From Enterobacter ludwigii (GTDB taxonomy: Bacteria; Pseudomonadota; Gammaproteobacteria; Enterobacterales; Enterobacteriaceae), in NCBI RefSeq assembly GCF_001750725.1, contig NZ_CP017279.1, positions 4,278,001 through 4,342,000 of the forward strand: a stretch of 64,000 nt of DNA. Reading direction: 5' to 3'. Positions 10,386-21,871 of this stretch are shown here, one piece after another (the first letter of the stretch is position 1; each line of letters starts with the position of its first letter). The notes beneath the pieces were generated by a model. The model did no database searches. It had not been told where the DNA came from and saw nothing but the letters and a program-made list of their open reading frames with translations. The position numbers were made by a program, and so were the translations under genes.

Positions 10386-11276
10386 ATGACGCTGAAAGTG
10401 GGTTTTATTGGCCTTGGGATCATGGGTAAACCCATGAGTAAAAACCTCATCAAAGCAGGTTACTCCCTGGTGGTTGCAGACCATAATCCGCAAGCCGTGG
10501 CCGAGGTGATTGCCGCAGGCGCAGAAACCGCAGCACACGCCAAAGCGATTGCTGAGCAGTGCGATGTCATTATCACCATGCTGCCAAACTCCCCGCATGT
10601 GAAAGAGGTGGCCCTGGGGGAGAACGGCATCATTGACGGTGCCAAACCCGGCCTGGTGGTGATTGACATGAGTTCTATCGCGCCGCTGGCAAGCCGTGAA
10701 ATCAGTGAGGCGCTAAACGCGAAGGGCGTCGATATGCTGGATGCCCCGGTCAGCGGCGGAGAGCCCAAAGCCATCGACGGCACCCTGTCGGTGATGGTTG
10801 GCGGCGACAAAGCTGTTTTCGATAAATACTACGACCTGATGAAAGCCATGGCGGGATCCGTGGTGCATACCGGCGATATCGGGGCGGGTAACGTCACCAA
10901 GCTGGCAAACCAGGTGATTGTGGCGCTGAACATTGCCGCAATGTCGGAAGCGCTGACGCTGGCCACCAAAGCGGGCGTTAACCCTGATCTGGTGTATCAG
11001 GCGATCCGTGGCGGCCTGGCGGGCAGCACCGTGCTGGATGCCAAAGCGCCCATGGTGATGGATCGTAACTTCAAGCCCGGTTTTAGAATCGACCTGCACA
11101 TTAAAGATCTGGCGAATGCCCTGGATACCTCCCACGGCGTGGGCGCGCAGCTGCCGCTGACCGCCGCCGTCATGGAGATGATGCAGGCCCTGCGCGCGGA
11201 TGGTCTGGGCACTGCCGACCACAGCGCGATTGCGTGCTACTACGAAAAACTGGCGAAGGTGGAAGTCTCTCGCTAA
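10386..11276 (+). CDS. garR: Tartronate semialdehyde reductase
   Basis: 296 residues, 3-hydroxyacid dehydrogenase family. The N-terminal Rossmann motif is GFIGLGIMGKPM, followed by the substrate motif DAPVSGGEPKA and the catalytic-lysine region GNVTKLANQV. It reduces tartronate semialdehyde to D-glycerate with NAD(P)H. GAGGAAAC lies upstream of ATG 10386 and supports this start over an earlier in-frame ATG at 10371. It follows garL by 21 bases. Confidence 0.95.
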   Translation: MTLKVGFIGLGIMGKPMSKNLIKAGYSLVVADHNPQAVAEVIAAGAETAAHAKAIAEQCDVIITMLPNSPHVKEVALGENGIIDGAKPGLVVIDMSSIAPLASREISEALNAKGVDMLDAPVSGGEPKAIDGTLSVMVGGDKAVFDKYYDLMKAMAGSVVHTGDIGAGNVTKLANQVIVALNIAAMSEALTLATKAGVNPDLVYQAIRGGLAGSTVLDAKAPMVMDRNFKPGFRIDLHIKDLANALDTSHGVGAQLPLTAAVMEMMQALRADGLGTADHSAIACYYEKLAKVEVSR

Positions 11277-11282
11277 TAAAAA

Positions 11283-11310
11283 CGGACGCGGGAACGCGTC
11301 CGCTATTTTT
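11283..11310 (+). terminator. Hairpin between garR and garK
   Basis: CGGACGCG / CGCGTCCG form a perfect 8-bp stem with a GGAA tetraloop, followed by CTATTTTT. This looks like an intrinsic terminator inside the gar operon, so garK may receive fewer transcripts than garL-garR, or may have its own promoter. Confidence 0.7.
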
Positions 11311-11336
11311 GCCGAGTGCGGTAACAGGCGACAACT

Positions 11337-12482
11337 ATGAAAATCGTAATCGCGCCAGATTCCTGGAAAGAAAGCCTTTCTGCCTCCGGGGTTGCTCAGG
11401 CGATTGAAAAAGGATTTCGGGAAATTTTCCCCGATGCACTTTATGTTTCGGTGCCGGTTGCTGACGGCGGGGAAGGTACGGTTGACGCGATGATCGCCGC
11501 CACCCAGGGCACAGAACAGTATGCTCGGGTCACGGGCCCGTTGGGTGAACAGGTAAACGCCCGCTGGGGCATGTCCGGCGATGGCAGCACGGCATTTATT
11601 GAGATGGCCGCCGCCAGCGGCCTGGCACTGGTCCCGGCCACCCAACGTAACCCGCTCGTCACCACGTCCCGGGGTACCGGGGAGCTTATTCTCAGCGCGC
11701 TGGATAAAGGTGCTCGACATATCATTATCGGCATTGGCGGCAGTGCCACCAACGACGGCGGCGCCGGAATGATGCAGGCGCTGGGGGCCACGCTCCGCGA
11801 TGCCAACGGTACTGAAATGGGTTATGGCGGCGGCAGCCTGATGGCGCTCAACAGCGTCGATCTCTCCGGCCTCGACGCCAGGCTAAAAGATTGCACAATC
11901 CACGTCGCGTGCGACGTCACGAATCCGCTGGTTGGCGAGAGAGGCGCTTCCCGTATCTTTGGCCCGCAAAAAGGGGCGACAGAGGAGATGATCCTCACTC
12001 TCGACGCTAATCTCAGCCACTATGCCGATGTGATAAAAAAATCTCTGCGAATTGACGTGAAGCAGGTTCCCGGTGCGGGTGCCGCGGGAGGCATGGGGGC
12101 GGCCCTGATGGCCTTCCTCGGCGCGGAACTGAAGAGCGGTATTGAGATTGTCACCCAGGCACTTAACCTCGAAGAACATATTCACGACTGCACGCTGGTA
12201 CTGACGGGCGAAGGGCGCATTGACAGCCAGAGCATTCAGGGCAAAGTGCCCGTCGGTATCGCCCGTATCGCCAAAAAATACCATAAGCCGGTGATCGGCA
12301 TTGCCGGCAGTCTGTCCCGGGATGTGGGGGTCGTGCATCAGTATGGCATCGACGCGGTATTCAGCGTGCTGAGCTGCGTCGAGTCGCTGGAAGAGGCTTA
12401 CCGTGGGGCGTTTGACAATATTTACCGCGCCTCGCGCAATATCGCCGCCACTTTGCAGATAGGGATGCACACCCAAGGGTGA
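11337..12482 (+). CDS. garK: Glycerate 2-kinase
   Basis: 381 residues, glycerate kinase type 1 family. Recognisable segments are IAPDSWKESLSA near the start, PVADGGEGTVDAM, GIGGSATNDGGAGMMQALGA, GAGAAGGMGAALMAFLGA and LTGEGRIDSQS. It phosphorylates D-glycerate to 2-phosphoglycerate, the last step of galactarate/glucarate use. It is separated from garR by a terminator-like hairpin. Its TGA stop (12480-12482) lies inside the -35 element of rnpB. Confidence 0.94.
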   Translation: MKIVIAPDSWKESLSASGVAQAIEKGFREIFPDALYVSVPVADGGEGTVDAMIAATQGTEQYARVTGPLGEQVNARWGMSGDGSTAFIEMAAASGLALVPATQRNPLVTTSRGTGELILSALDKGARHIIIGIGGSATNDGGAGMMQALGATLRDANGTEMGYGGGSLMALNSVDLSGLDARLKDCTIHVACDVTNPLVGERGASRIFGPQKGATEEMILTLDANLSHYADVIKKSLRIDVKQVPGAGAAGGMGAALMAFLGAELKSGIEIVTQALNLEEHIHDCTLVLTGEGRIDSQSIQGKVPVGIARIAKKYHKPVIGIAGSLSRDVGVVHQYGIDAVFSVLSCVESLEEAYRGAFDNIYRASRNIAATLQIGMHTQG

Positions 12483-12507
12483 CAGCAGGGCACAAACCCT
12501 CTATACT
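12479..12507 (+). promoter_or_regulatory. rnpB sigma-70 promoter overlapping the garK stop codon
   Basis: A -35 box GTGACA (12479-12484) and a -10 box TATACT (12502-12507) are separated by exactly 17 bases and end 7 bases before the mature RNA start at 12515. The -35 box contains the garK stop codon. Confidence 0.85.
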
Positions 12508-12514
12508 GCGCGCC

Positions 12515-12891
<377 letters not shown>

Positions 12892-12899
12892 CTTCTTAC

Positions 12900-12924
12900 A
12901 AAACCCCGCTTCGGCGGGGTTTTT
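12900..12924 (+). terminator. First rnpB terminator
   Basis: The stem ACCCCGC-TTC-GGCGGGGT, flanked by A-run and TTTTT, lies 9 bases after the mature rnpB end. The same hairpin recurs five more times at 110-base intervals downstream. Confidence 0.9.
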
Positions 12925-13983
12925 GCTATCTGCGCTAAATGAGATGAATGACTGTCCACTCCGCTTTCTAAGAAAGAACGCGGCTTATCGGTCAGGTTCA
13001 ACTTCTTACAAAACCCCGCTTCGGCGGGGTTTTTGCTATCTGCGCTAAATGAGATGAATGACTGTCCACTCCGCTTTCTAAGAAAGAACGCGGCTTATCG
13101 GTCAGCTTCAACTTCTTACAAAACCCCGCTTCGGCGGGGTTTTTGCTATCAGCGCTAAATGAGATGAATGACTGTCCACTCCACTTTCTATGAAAGAACG
13201 CGGCTTATCGGTCAGCTTCAACTTTTTACAAAACCCCGCTTCGGCGGGGTTTTTGCTATCTGCGCAAAACGAGATGAATGACTGTCCACTCCGCTTTCTA
13301 AGAAAGAACGCGGCTTATCGGTCAGCTTCAACTTCTTACAAAACCCCGCTTCGGCAGGGTTTTTGCTATCTGCGCAAAACGAGATGAATGACTGTCCACT
13401 CCGCTTTCTATAAAAGAACGCGGCTTATCGGCCAGCTTCAACTTTTTATAAAATCCCGCTTCGGCGGGGTTTTTCTTTTATCGGCCTTAGAAATTGCAAG
13501 CAAGTGCCACCCGATGCATCGCTCACACGACATCAATTCTCATATTTGCGACATTAAGCACATTTCACTGCTTTCACCCCTTCAGCCTCTTTTTCGCATC
13601 TGCTGGCGATCGTAATCGCAAAATTTCGCGCTAAATAATACTGATTCTGCAATATTGTTAATTTGTTATGAATGTTGCTTTTCTGATCGTGAATGTTTTC
13701 TTATTTGATATATGTATATTGAATTCAAAAACATTTGGCTCATGAATGTGTGATGCATTCCACTGTTTCCCGAAAGTCAGCAAAATCACCCCAGACAAAT
13801 TTGATAAATTGAAAGAATGTTTTAAACGAATTACGGTTATTTATTAATCTTTAATTGCCTGAAAGATAGTCTTTATCGATTTTTTTAGCGCCGAAAAATT
13901 TACCTGTGTTATCGCCATAAAATAAATTTATTACTGCTCTTTTTGTTGATCAATATCAGCGTTATGGCGTATTTATTTTAATG

Positions 13984-13996
13984 TAACTTATTGATA
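13984..13996 (-). promoter_or_regulatory. IHF consensus site upstream of tdcA
   Basis: Read on the minus strand, TATCAATAAGTTA fits the IHF consensus WATCAANNNNTTR fully. It lies about 110 bases before the inferred tdcA transcription start. IHF is an established activator of the E. coli tdc promoter. Confidence 0.65.
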
Positions 13997-14049
13997 GCAA
14001 GGTGTTTTAAAGGATTATCGTTATGCTGATTAAGGGTGTGAAAAAGCAA

Positions 14050-14095
14050 ATTGTGAGTAACAGCACATACCCCCGTCAGCCATATTGAGTAGAAT
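14050..14095 (+). promoter_or_regulatory. tdcA promoter with CRP site
   Basis: TGTGA-N6-GCACA at 14052-14067 is a strong CRP-like site. A -10 box TAGAAT lies at 14090-14095, putting the start near 14101 and the CRP site centre at about -41.5, the class II position. This agrees with catabolite control of tdc in E. coli. Confidence 0.75.
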
Positions 14096-14129
14096 CCACC
14101 CCGTCATAGGGAAATAAGCGCAGAATATT

Positions 14130-15050
14130 ATGAACACTATTATTCTACCGAAAACACAGCACCTCGTGGTATTTCAGGAAGTCATTAAAAGTGGCTCCAT
14201 TGGTTCTGCTGCAAGACAACTGGGCCTGACGCAACCTGCCGTCAGCAAAATTATCAGCGATATCGAATCTTACTTTGGCGTTGAAGTCATGGTGCGCAAA
14301 AACACCGGCGTTAAACTGACTGCGGCAGGCCAGGTATTACTCTCGTATTCTGAGTCGATCACCCGTGAGATGAAAAACATGGTGAGCGAGATTAACAGCC
14401 TCAGTTTCAGTACCGTCATGGATGTCTCATTTGGTTACCCGTCGCTCATTGGCTTCACCTTCCTGTCCGAAATGATCAAAAAATTCAAGGAAGTGTTCCC
14501 GAAAGCGCGCGTCTCGATGTACGAAGCTCAGCTGTCCTCTTTCCTGCCGGCCATTCGCGACGGTCGGCTGGATTTTGCCATCGGCACATTAAGTGATGAA
14601 ATGCTGCTGCAGGATCTTCATGTCGAGCCGCTGTTTGAGTCTGAGTTTGTCCTGGTAGCCAACAAATCACGAACGTGCACCGGCTCGACTACACTGGCAT
14701 CACTCACGGATGAACAGTGGGTGATGCCGCAAACCGATATGGGCTACTACAAAGAACTTCTGACCACCCTGCAAGACAATCACATCAGCATTGAAAACAT
14801 CGTCCAGACCGATTCCGTCGTGACCATTTACAACCTTGTCCTGAATGCCGATTACCTGACGGTTATTCCCCGCGACATGATTGCGCCATTCGGTTCCGAC
14901 CAGTTTATTGTACTGCCGGTGGAAGATGAATTACCCATAGCGCGTTATGCTGCGGTGTGGTCAAAAAATTACAGAATTAAGAAATCGGCGTCAGTATTAG
15001 TCGAACTGGCAAAACAATACGCGTCACTGACCAGTGAAAGACGACGATGA
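14130..15050 (+). CDS. tdcA: tdc operon activator, LysR family
   Basis: 306 residues. N-terminal LysR helix-turn-helix (LVVFQEVIKSGSIGSAARQLGLTQPAVSK, shown here only as landmark: GSIGSAARQLG, TQPAVSK) at residues about 10-45. The effector domain follows (SFGYPSLIGFTF, FKEVFPKARVSMYEAQ, RDGRLDFAIGTL). TdcA activates transcription of its own operon for anaerobic threonine and serine breakdown. First gene of tdcABCDE; about 116 bases separate it from tdcB. Confidence 0.93.
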   Translation: MNTIILPKTQHLVVFQEVIKSGSIGSAARQLGLTQPAVSKIISDIESYFGVEVMVRKNTGVKLTAAGQVLLSYSESITREMKNMVSEINSLSFSTVMDVSFGYPSLIGFTFLSEMIKKFKEVFPKARVSMYEAQLSSFLPAIRDGRLDFAIGTLSDEMLLQDLHVEPLFESEFVLVANKSRTCTGSTTLASLTDEQWVMPQTDMGYYKELLTTLQDNHISIENIVQTDSVVTIYNLVLNADYLTVIPRDMIAPFGSDQFIVLPVEDELPIARYAAVWSKNYRIKKSASVLVELAKQYASLTSERRR

Positions 15051-15166
15051 TTAAATAACCCTCTGATAACGCGTTAACCTGTTTAAAAACACCCAGAGCT
15101 TATTTTATCCGTGCTCTGATACCCTGACTTTGCCTGAAGAAAATGAATTATTATAACGAGGATATT

Positions 15167-16156
15167 ATGCATATTACCTACGATCTCCCGGTGACCATTG
15201 AAGATATTCAGGACGCCAGAAAACGACTGGCAGGCAAAATATATAAAACCGGCATGCCGCGCTCAAATTATCTCAGCGAACGCTGTAAAGGTGAGATATT
15301 CCTGAAGTTTGAAAATATGCAGCGTACTGGCTCCTTCAAGATCCGCGGTGCGTTTAATAAATTAAGTTCGCTGACCGAAGCTGAAAAACGTAAAGGCGTG
15401 GTCGCCTGTTCTGCAGGCAACCACGCGCAGGGCGTGTCGCTCTCCTGTGCAATGCTCGGTATCGACGGCAAAGTGGTCATGCCGATGGGCGCGCCGAAAT
15501 CTAAAGTCGCCGCCACCCGTGACTACTCGGCTGAAGTGGTGCTGCACGGCGAAAACTTCAACGACACCATCGCCAAAGTCAGCGAAATCGTGGAGCTGGA
15601 AGGGCGCATTTTTATCCCGCCGTATGACGATCCGAAAGTGATTGCCGGCCAGGGCACCATTGGTCTGGAAATTCTCGAAGATTTGTATGATGTGGATAAC
15701 GTGATTGTACCCATCGGCGGTGGCGGTTTAATTGCCGGAATTGCAACGGCCATTAAATCCATCAACCCGACCATTAATATTATCGGCGTGCAGTCTGAAA
15801 ACGTACATGGAATGGCCGCATCGTATCAGGCAGGAGAAATCATTAACCACCGCGTTACCGGTACACTAGCCGACGGATGTGATGTGTCTCGTCCGGGTAA
15901 ATTAACCTTCGAGATTGTTCGCGAATTAGTCGATGACATTGTGCTGGTCAGCGAAGACGATATTCGTAACAGCATGATTGCCCTCATTCAGAGAAATAAA
16001 GTGGTTACAGAAGGTGCTGGCGCACTGGCCTGTGCGGCGTTATTAAGCGGCAAGCTTGATCACTATATTCAGGGTCGTAAAACCGTCTGCATTATTTCCG
16101 GCGGCAATATCGATCTCTCCCGCGTATCCCAAATTACCGGCTTCGTTGACGCATAA
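15167..16156 (+). CDS. tdcB: Catabolic threonine dehydratase
   Basis: 329 residues, identical in length to E. coli TdcB. The PLP lysine is in the [13 protein letters not shown] motif (residues about 53-65). [12 protein letters not shown] and the glycine loop [12 protein letters not shown] follow. It deaminates L-threonine to 2-oxobutyrate (and serine to pyruvate) and is activated by AMP in E. coli. I chose ATG 15167 (MHITYDLP) over the frame start at 15143, as it matches the family and follows AACGAGGATATT. Confidence 0.96.
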   Translation: MHITYDLPVTIEDIQDARKRLAGKIYKTGMPRSNYLSERCKGEIFLKFENMQRTGSFKIRGAFNKLSSLTEAEKRKGVVACSAGNHAQGVSLSCAMLGIDGKVVMPMGAPKSKVAATRDYSAEVVLHGENFNDTIAKVSEIVELEGRIFIPPYDDPKVIAGQGTIGLEILEDLYDVDNVIVPIGGGGLIAGIATAIKSINPTINIIGVQSENVHGMAASYQAGEIINHRVTGTLADGCDVSRPGKLTFEIVRELVDDIVLVSEDDIRNSMIALIQRNKVVTEGAGALACAALLSGKLDHYIQGRKTVCIISGGNIDLSRVSQITGFVDA

Positions 16157-16163
16157 AGGATGA

Positions 16164-17498
<1,335 letters not shown>

Positions 17499-17528
17499 AC
17501 CCTGGCTCAGGAAGAGCGGAGTAACACC

Positions 17529-18737
17529 ATGATTGAGTTTCCGGTTGTATTGGTTATTAACTGCGGATCGTCCTCTGTTAAGTTTTCAGTACTCGATGCC
17601 AGCAGCTGTGATGCCCTGATGACGGGCATTGCAGACGGGATTAACACTGAAAAAGCCTTTATTTCCGTGAACGGGGGTGAGCCAGCCAGACTGGCTCACC
17701 ATGACTACGAAGGGGCGCTGGCAGCCATCGCCCTGGAGCTGGAGAAGCGTGACCTGATGAGCAGCGTGGTCCTGATTGGCCATCGTATTGCGCACGGCGG
17801 CGACCTCTTCAGCGAGTCGACCCTTATCACGGAACAGGTTATTGAGCAGATCCGTCAGGTTTCCTCGCTGGCACCGCTGCATAACTACGCCAACTTAAGC
17901 GGCGTCGAGGCAGCCGAACGCCTGTTTCCGGGCATACAGCAGGTGGCGGTGTTTGACACCAGCTTCCACCAGACGCTGGCCCCGCAGGCCTATCTGTACG
18001 GGCTGCCGTACCGCTATTTTGAAGAGCTTGGCGTGCGGCGCTATGGCTTCCACGGGACGTCCCACCGCTACGTTGCCGGGCAGGCGCATGCCTTGCTCGG
18101 GATTTCGCCTGAGGACAGCGGGCTGGTGATTGCCCATCTCGGCAACGGGGCATCCATCTGCGCGGTACGCAATGGTGAGAGCGTGGATACCTCCATGGGC
18201 ATGACGCCGCTGGAAGGGCTGATCATGGGGACCCGCTGTGGCGACGTTGATTTCGGCGCCATGGCCTGGATAGCCCAACAGACCGGACAGTCATTTGAGG
18301 ATCTGGAACGCGTCGTCAATAAAGAGTCCGGCCTGCTGGGGATCTCGGGAATATCCTCCGATCTGCGAGCTCTCGAAAAGGCCTGGCATGAGGGACATCA
18401 GCGGGCACAGCTGGCGATCCAGACCTTTGTTCACCGTATCGCACGGCATATTGCCGGTCACGCGGCGTCGTTACACCGCCTGGACGGTGTGGTGTTCACC
18501 GGCGGGATTGGTGAGAACTCCAGACTGATCCGCACGCTGGTGGCGGAACACCTGGCCGTCTTTGGCATCACCCTCGATGAAGCCAAAAATGCCCTGCCGG
18601 GCAGCGCAGGTGAGCGCGTGATCACCACCGATTCGTCCCGCGTGGCCTGCGCGGTGATCCCAACCAACGAAGAAAAAATGATCGCGCTGGATGCCCTCCG
18701 TCTTGGGAAGGTCATTCCGGCTGCGGCTTATGCCTGA
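17529..18737 (+). CDS. tdcD: Propionate/acetate kinase
   Basis: 402 residues, acetokinase family. Signature motifs are [19 protein letters not shown] [13 protein letters not shown] at residues about 7-19, [13 protein letters not shown], and [20 protein letters not shown]. It makes ATP from propionyl phosphate formed downstream of 2-oxobutyrate. It sits 30 bases after tdcC and 15 before tdcE. Confidence 0.95.
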   Translation: MIEFPVVLVINCGSSSVKFSVLDASSCDALMTGIADGINTEKAFISVNGGEPARLAHHDYEGALAAIALELEKRDLMSSVVLIGHRIAHGGDLFSESTLITEQVIEQIRQVSSLAPLHNYANLSGVEAAERLFPGIQQVAVFDTSFHQTLAPQAYLYGLPYRYFEELGVRRYGFHGTSHRYVAGQAHALLGISPEDSGLVIAHLGNGASICAVRNGESVDTSMGMTPLEGLIMGTRCGDVDFGAMAWIAQQTGQSFEDLERVVNKESGLLGISGISSDLRALEKAWHEGHQRAQLAIQTFVHRIARHIAGHAASLHRLDGVVFTGGIGENSRLIRTLVAEHLAVFGITLDEAKNALPGSAGERVITTDSSRVACAVIPTNEEKMIALDALRLGKVIPAAAYA

Positions 18738-18752
18738 CAGAGCGAGAAATTC

Positions 18753-21047
18753 ATGAAAGTAGCAATCGATACGCGCGTGGCCCCTTACAGCGACGCATGG
18801 GCCGGGTTTCGCGGTGAAGAATGGAAAGACACCGTCAACGTGCGCGATTTTATTCAGCATAACTATACCCCTTATGAAGGCGACGAAACTTTCCTCGCGC
18901 AGGCGACGCCAGCAACGACGGCGCTCTGGGAGAAGGTAATGGTGGGCATTCGTCAGGAGAATGCCACCCATGCGCCGGTGGATTTTGACACCAACATTGC
19001 CACCACCATCACGGCCCACGGACCGGGCTATATTGACCAGCAGCTGGAGACGATCGTCGGCCTGCAAACCGATAAGCCGCTCAAACGTGCGCTGCATCCG
19101 TACGGCGGGATCAATATGATCCGCAGTTCATTCGAAGCCTATGGCCGTGAGATGGATCCGCAGTTCGAATATCTCTTTACCGAACTGCGCAAAACCCATA
19201 ATCAGGGGGTCTTTGACGTTTACTCCCCCGAGATGATGCGCTGTCGTAAATCAGGCGTGCTGACCGGGCTACCGGACGGCTACGGACGCGGGCGCATCAT
19301 CGGCGATTACCGTCGCGTGGCGCTGTACGGCATCCGCTATCTGGTGCACGAGCGTGAGCGCCAGTTCGCGGATCTGCAGGGCAAACTCGAACGGGGTGAA
19401 GATCTGGAGGCGACGATCCGCCTGCGTGAAGAGCTGGCGGAACACAAACGCGCACTGCTGCAGATCCAGCAGATGGCAGCGAACTATGGCTTCGATATTT
19501 CTCGCCCGGCGATGAATGCGCAGGAAGCGGTACAGTGGGTTTACTTTGCCTATCTGGCCGCAGTGAAATCCCAGAACGGCGGGGCGATGTCGCTGGGACG
19601 CACGGCCTCGTTCCTGGATATTTATATCGAACGCGATATCGAGGCGGGTCGCCTGAGTGAGATCCAGGCGCAGGAACTGGTCGATCATTTCATCATGAAG
19701 ATCCGCATGGTGCGCTTCCTGCGTACTCCGGAGTTCGACACGCTCTTCTCCGGCGATCCTGTCTGGGCCACCGAAGTGATTGGCGGAATGGGGCTGGATG
19801 GTCGCACGCTGGTCACCAAAAACAGCTTCCGTTACCTGCATACCCTGCACACGATGGGACCTGCACCGGAGCCAAACCTGACGATCCTGTGGTCCGAACA
19901 ACTGCCCGTCGCATTCAAGAAGTACGCTGCACAGATGTCGATCGACACCTCGTCGCTGCAGTATGAGAACGACGACCTGATGCGCGTGGATTTCAACAGC
20001 GACGACTACGCCATTGCCTGCTGCGTCAGCCCGATGGTGATCGGCAAGCAAATGCAGTTCTTTGGCGCCCGCGCTAACCTGGCGAAAACGCTGCTGTATG
20101 CGATCAACGGCGGGGTGGATGAGAAGCTGAAGATCCAGGTCGGGCCGAAAACCGCGCCGCTGCTGGATGAGGTGCTGGATTACGACACCGTGATGGCGAG
20201 CCTGGATCACTTTATGGACTGGCTGGCGGTGCAGTACATTAGCGCGCTGAATCTCATTCATTACATGCACGATAAGTACAGCTACGAAGCCTCGCTGATG
20301 GCGCTGCACGACCGGGACGTTTACCGCACCATGGCCTGCGGTATCGCCGGGCTGTCGGTGGCGGCGGACTCGCTGTCCGCCATCAAATACGCCACGGTAA
20401 AACCCGTACGCGACCATACCGGCCTGGCGGTCGATTTTGTGATTGAAGGGGACTACCCGCAGTACGGTAACAATGATGACCGCGTGGACAGCATTGCCTG
20501 TGACCTGGTGGAACGCTTTATGAAGAAAATTCAGGCGCTGCCGACCTACCGCAACGCGGTGCCGACCCAGTCGATCCTGACCATTACGTCGAATGTGGTC
20601 TACGGCCAGAAGACCGGCAATACGCCGGACGGACGCCGCGGCGGTACGCCATTCGCACCGGGCGCGAACCCGATGCACGGACGAGACAGGAAAGGGGCGG
20701 TGGCCTCGTTAACCTCTGTCGCTAAGCTGCCGTTCACCTATGCGAAAGACGGGATCTCTTACACCTTCTCCATCGTGCCTCAGGCGCTGGGCAAGGATGA
20801 GAGGGTGCGCAAAACCAACCTTGTCGGGCTGCTGGACGGGTATTTCCACCACGAAGCGGCCATTGAGGGGGGACAGCACCTCAACGTTAACGTCATGAAC
20901 CGGGAGATGCTGATGGAGGCGATTGAGCACCCGGAGAACTATCCCAACCTGACCATTCGTGTCTCAGGGTATGCGGTGCGCTTTAATGCGCTGACGCGCG
21001 AGCAGCAGCAGGACGTGATCTCAAGGACGTTTACCCAGGCACTGTGA
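18753..21047 (+). CDS. tdcE: 2-ketobutyrate (pyruvate) formate-lyase
   Basis: 764 residues, the E. coli TdcE length. The adjacent catalytic cysteines are in AIACCVSPM. The glycyl-radical motif RVSGYAVRF lies near the C-terminus, with the radical Gly at about residue 739. It splits 2-oxobutyrate with CoA into propionyl-CoA and formate under anaerobiosis, after activation by a radical SAM enzyme encoded elsewhere. It ends the operon here: a strong terminator follows and tdcF and tdcG are missing. Confidence 0.96.
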   Translation: MKVAIDTRVAPYSDAWAGFRGEEWKDTVNVRDFIQHNYTPYEGDETFLAQATPATTALWEKVMVGIRQENATHAPVDFDTNIATTITAHGPGYIDQQLETIVGLQTDKPLKRALHPYGGINMIRSSFEAYGREMDPQFEYLFTELRKTHNQGVFDVYSPEMMRCRKSGVLTGLPDGYGRGRIIGDYRRVALYGIRYLVHERERQFADLQGKLERGEDLEATIRLREELAEHKRALLQIQQMAANYGFDISRPAMNAQEAVQWVYFAYLAAVKSQNGGAMSLGRTASFLDIYIERDIEAGRLSEIQAQELVDHFIMKIRMVRFLRTPEFDTLFSGDPVWATEVIGGMGLDGRTLVTKNSFRYLHTLHTMGPAPEPNLTILWSEQLPVAFKKYAAQMSIDTSSLQYENDDLMRVDFNSDDYAIACCVSPMVIGKQMQFFGARANLAKTLLYAINGGVDEKLKIQVGPKTAPLLDEVLDYDTVMASLDHFMDWLAVQYISALNLIHYMHDKYSYEASLMALHDRDVYRTMACGIAGLSVAADSLSAIKYATVKPVRDHTGLAVDFVIEGDYPQYGNNDDRVDSIACDLVERFMKKIQALPTYRNAVPTQSILTITSNVVYGQKTGNTPDGRRGGTPFAPGANPMHGRDRKGAVASLTSVAKLPFTYAKDGISYTFSIVPQALGKDERVRKTNLVGLLDGYFHHEAAIEGGQHLNVNVMNREMLMEAIEHPENYPNLTIRVSGYAVRFNALTREQQQDVISRTFTQAL

Positions 21048-21063
21048 TCGTCGTCTGAAACAG

Positions 21064-21090
21064 GCCCCCTTTGGTTAAGGGGGCTTTTTT
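21064..21090 (+). terminator. tdc operon terminator
   Basis: GCCCCCT / AGGGGGC stem with loop TTGGTTA and a run of six T, 16 bases after the tdcE stop. Confidence 0.92.
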
Positions 21091-21198
21091 GTCCGCGGAA
21101 CATACAAAAATGTTTATATAATTACTCACACATCTTCATCCGCTTCTGAAAAACAATGCGCCTGCTTTTCCCCTGAAACAGTATGTAAGGACAGTAAG

Positions 21199-21609
21199 AT
21201 GATGAAAATGACCCGTATCACCCTGGTTGCTGCCTCGCTGGTGGCGTGCAGTTTTGCCGCACAGGCCGCTGACGTTGAAGCTGCCCCCTCTCCGGCGCAG
21301 GATCCGCTGGTGCAACACCTCAAGCTGAGCAACGATCAGATTAAGAAGATCGACGCGCTGCATCAGACGCTGGAACAAAATGTCAGCAAGATCCCGATGA
21401 CCGGCGTGAAAGATGGTGCGCTGATCGAGATGTTCCAGACAGGGAAATGGGATGAAAGCACGGTGAAAAACCAGCTTGCCGCGTTCAGTAAAATTGAAGA
21501 GCAGACCCGCTATTACCGCGTCAAATACTACTTTGATGTCAGCCAGGTTCTGACAGCGGAGCAGCGTAAACAGGTGAAAACCGATATGGCGAACGCGCTG
21601 GCTAACTGA
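21199..21609 (+). CDS. Spy/CpxP-like periplasmic protein
   Basis: 136 residues. A signal peptide is clear: MMKMTRITLVAASLVACSFA, then AQA before ADVEAAP (cleavage about residue 24). The mature part is helical and charged, with an LTAEQRKQV segment near the end that fits the LTxxQ motif of Spy/CpxP-family periplasmic chaperone and stress proteins. It is monocistronic, with its own terminator. It lies where E. coli has tdcF and tdcG. Exact function unknown; family assignment is by the LTxxQ motif, size and signal peptide only. Confidence 0.72.
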   Translation: MMKMTRITLVAASLVACSFAAQAADVEAAPSPAQDPLVQHLKLSNDQIKKIDALHQTLEQNVSKIPMTGVKDGALIEMFQTGKWDESTVKNQLAAFSKIEEQTRYYRVKYYFDVSQVLTAEQRKQVKTDMANALAN

Positions 21610-21616
21610 TGACACA

Positions 21617-21639
21617 CCCGCGCATGTCGCGGGTTTTTT
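21617..21639 (+). terminator. Terminator after the Spy-like gene
   Basis: CCCGCG / CGCGGG stem with a 5-base loop followed by six T, 8 bases after the stop. Confidence 0.9.
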
Positions 21640-21871
21640 ATTTCTTGATCGGCATCACTTTTAGAAAAACCCATCGATTATTCATCATATCAGAGTATTT
21701 ATTTCTCTCGCTTGCGAAAAGCCTTATAAATATTGTGACTTTTTTCTCCCGCTCTCCACGTATGATTTGTCCATTCCAATAACACACACCTGCAGCAGTC
21801 TGGCTCATTATCGCTGGTGGTCAGAATCCCATAAAAACAACTGGTTACCCTACAAAATAAGCGAGTGCCTT

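Larger units (their letters stand above)
13476..14129. other. AT-rich region upstream of tdcA, no gene seen
   Basis: About 650 bases without a convincing reading frame. The region is clearly more AT-rich than its neighbours. Apart from the IHF-like and CRP-like sites and promoter elements listed separately, I see no RNA gene. In E. coli this interval carries tdcR and small yha genes; I find no counterpart here. Confidence 0.6.

Noticed and set aside
13190..13615. Two plus-strand frames (65 and 75 codons) with repeated peptide blocks
   Set aside because: They are read through the 110-bp terminator repeats; the peptide repetition is a by-product of the DNA repeat.
19269..20678. 469-codon minus-strand frame
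   Set aside because: It lies wholly antisense to tdcE, which is clearly real; it is a mirror effect of codon bias.
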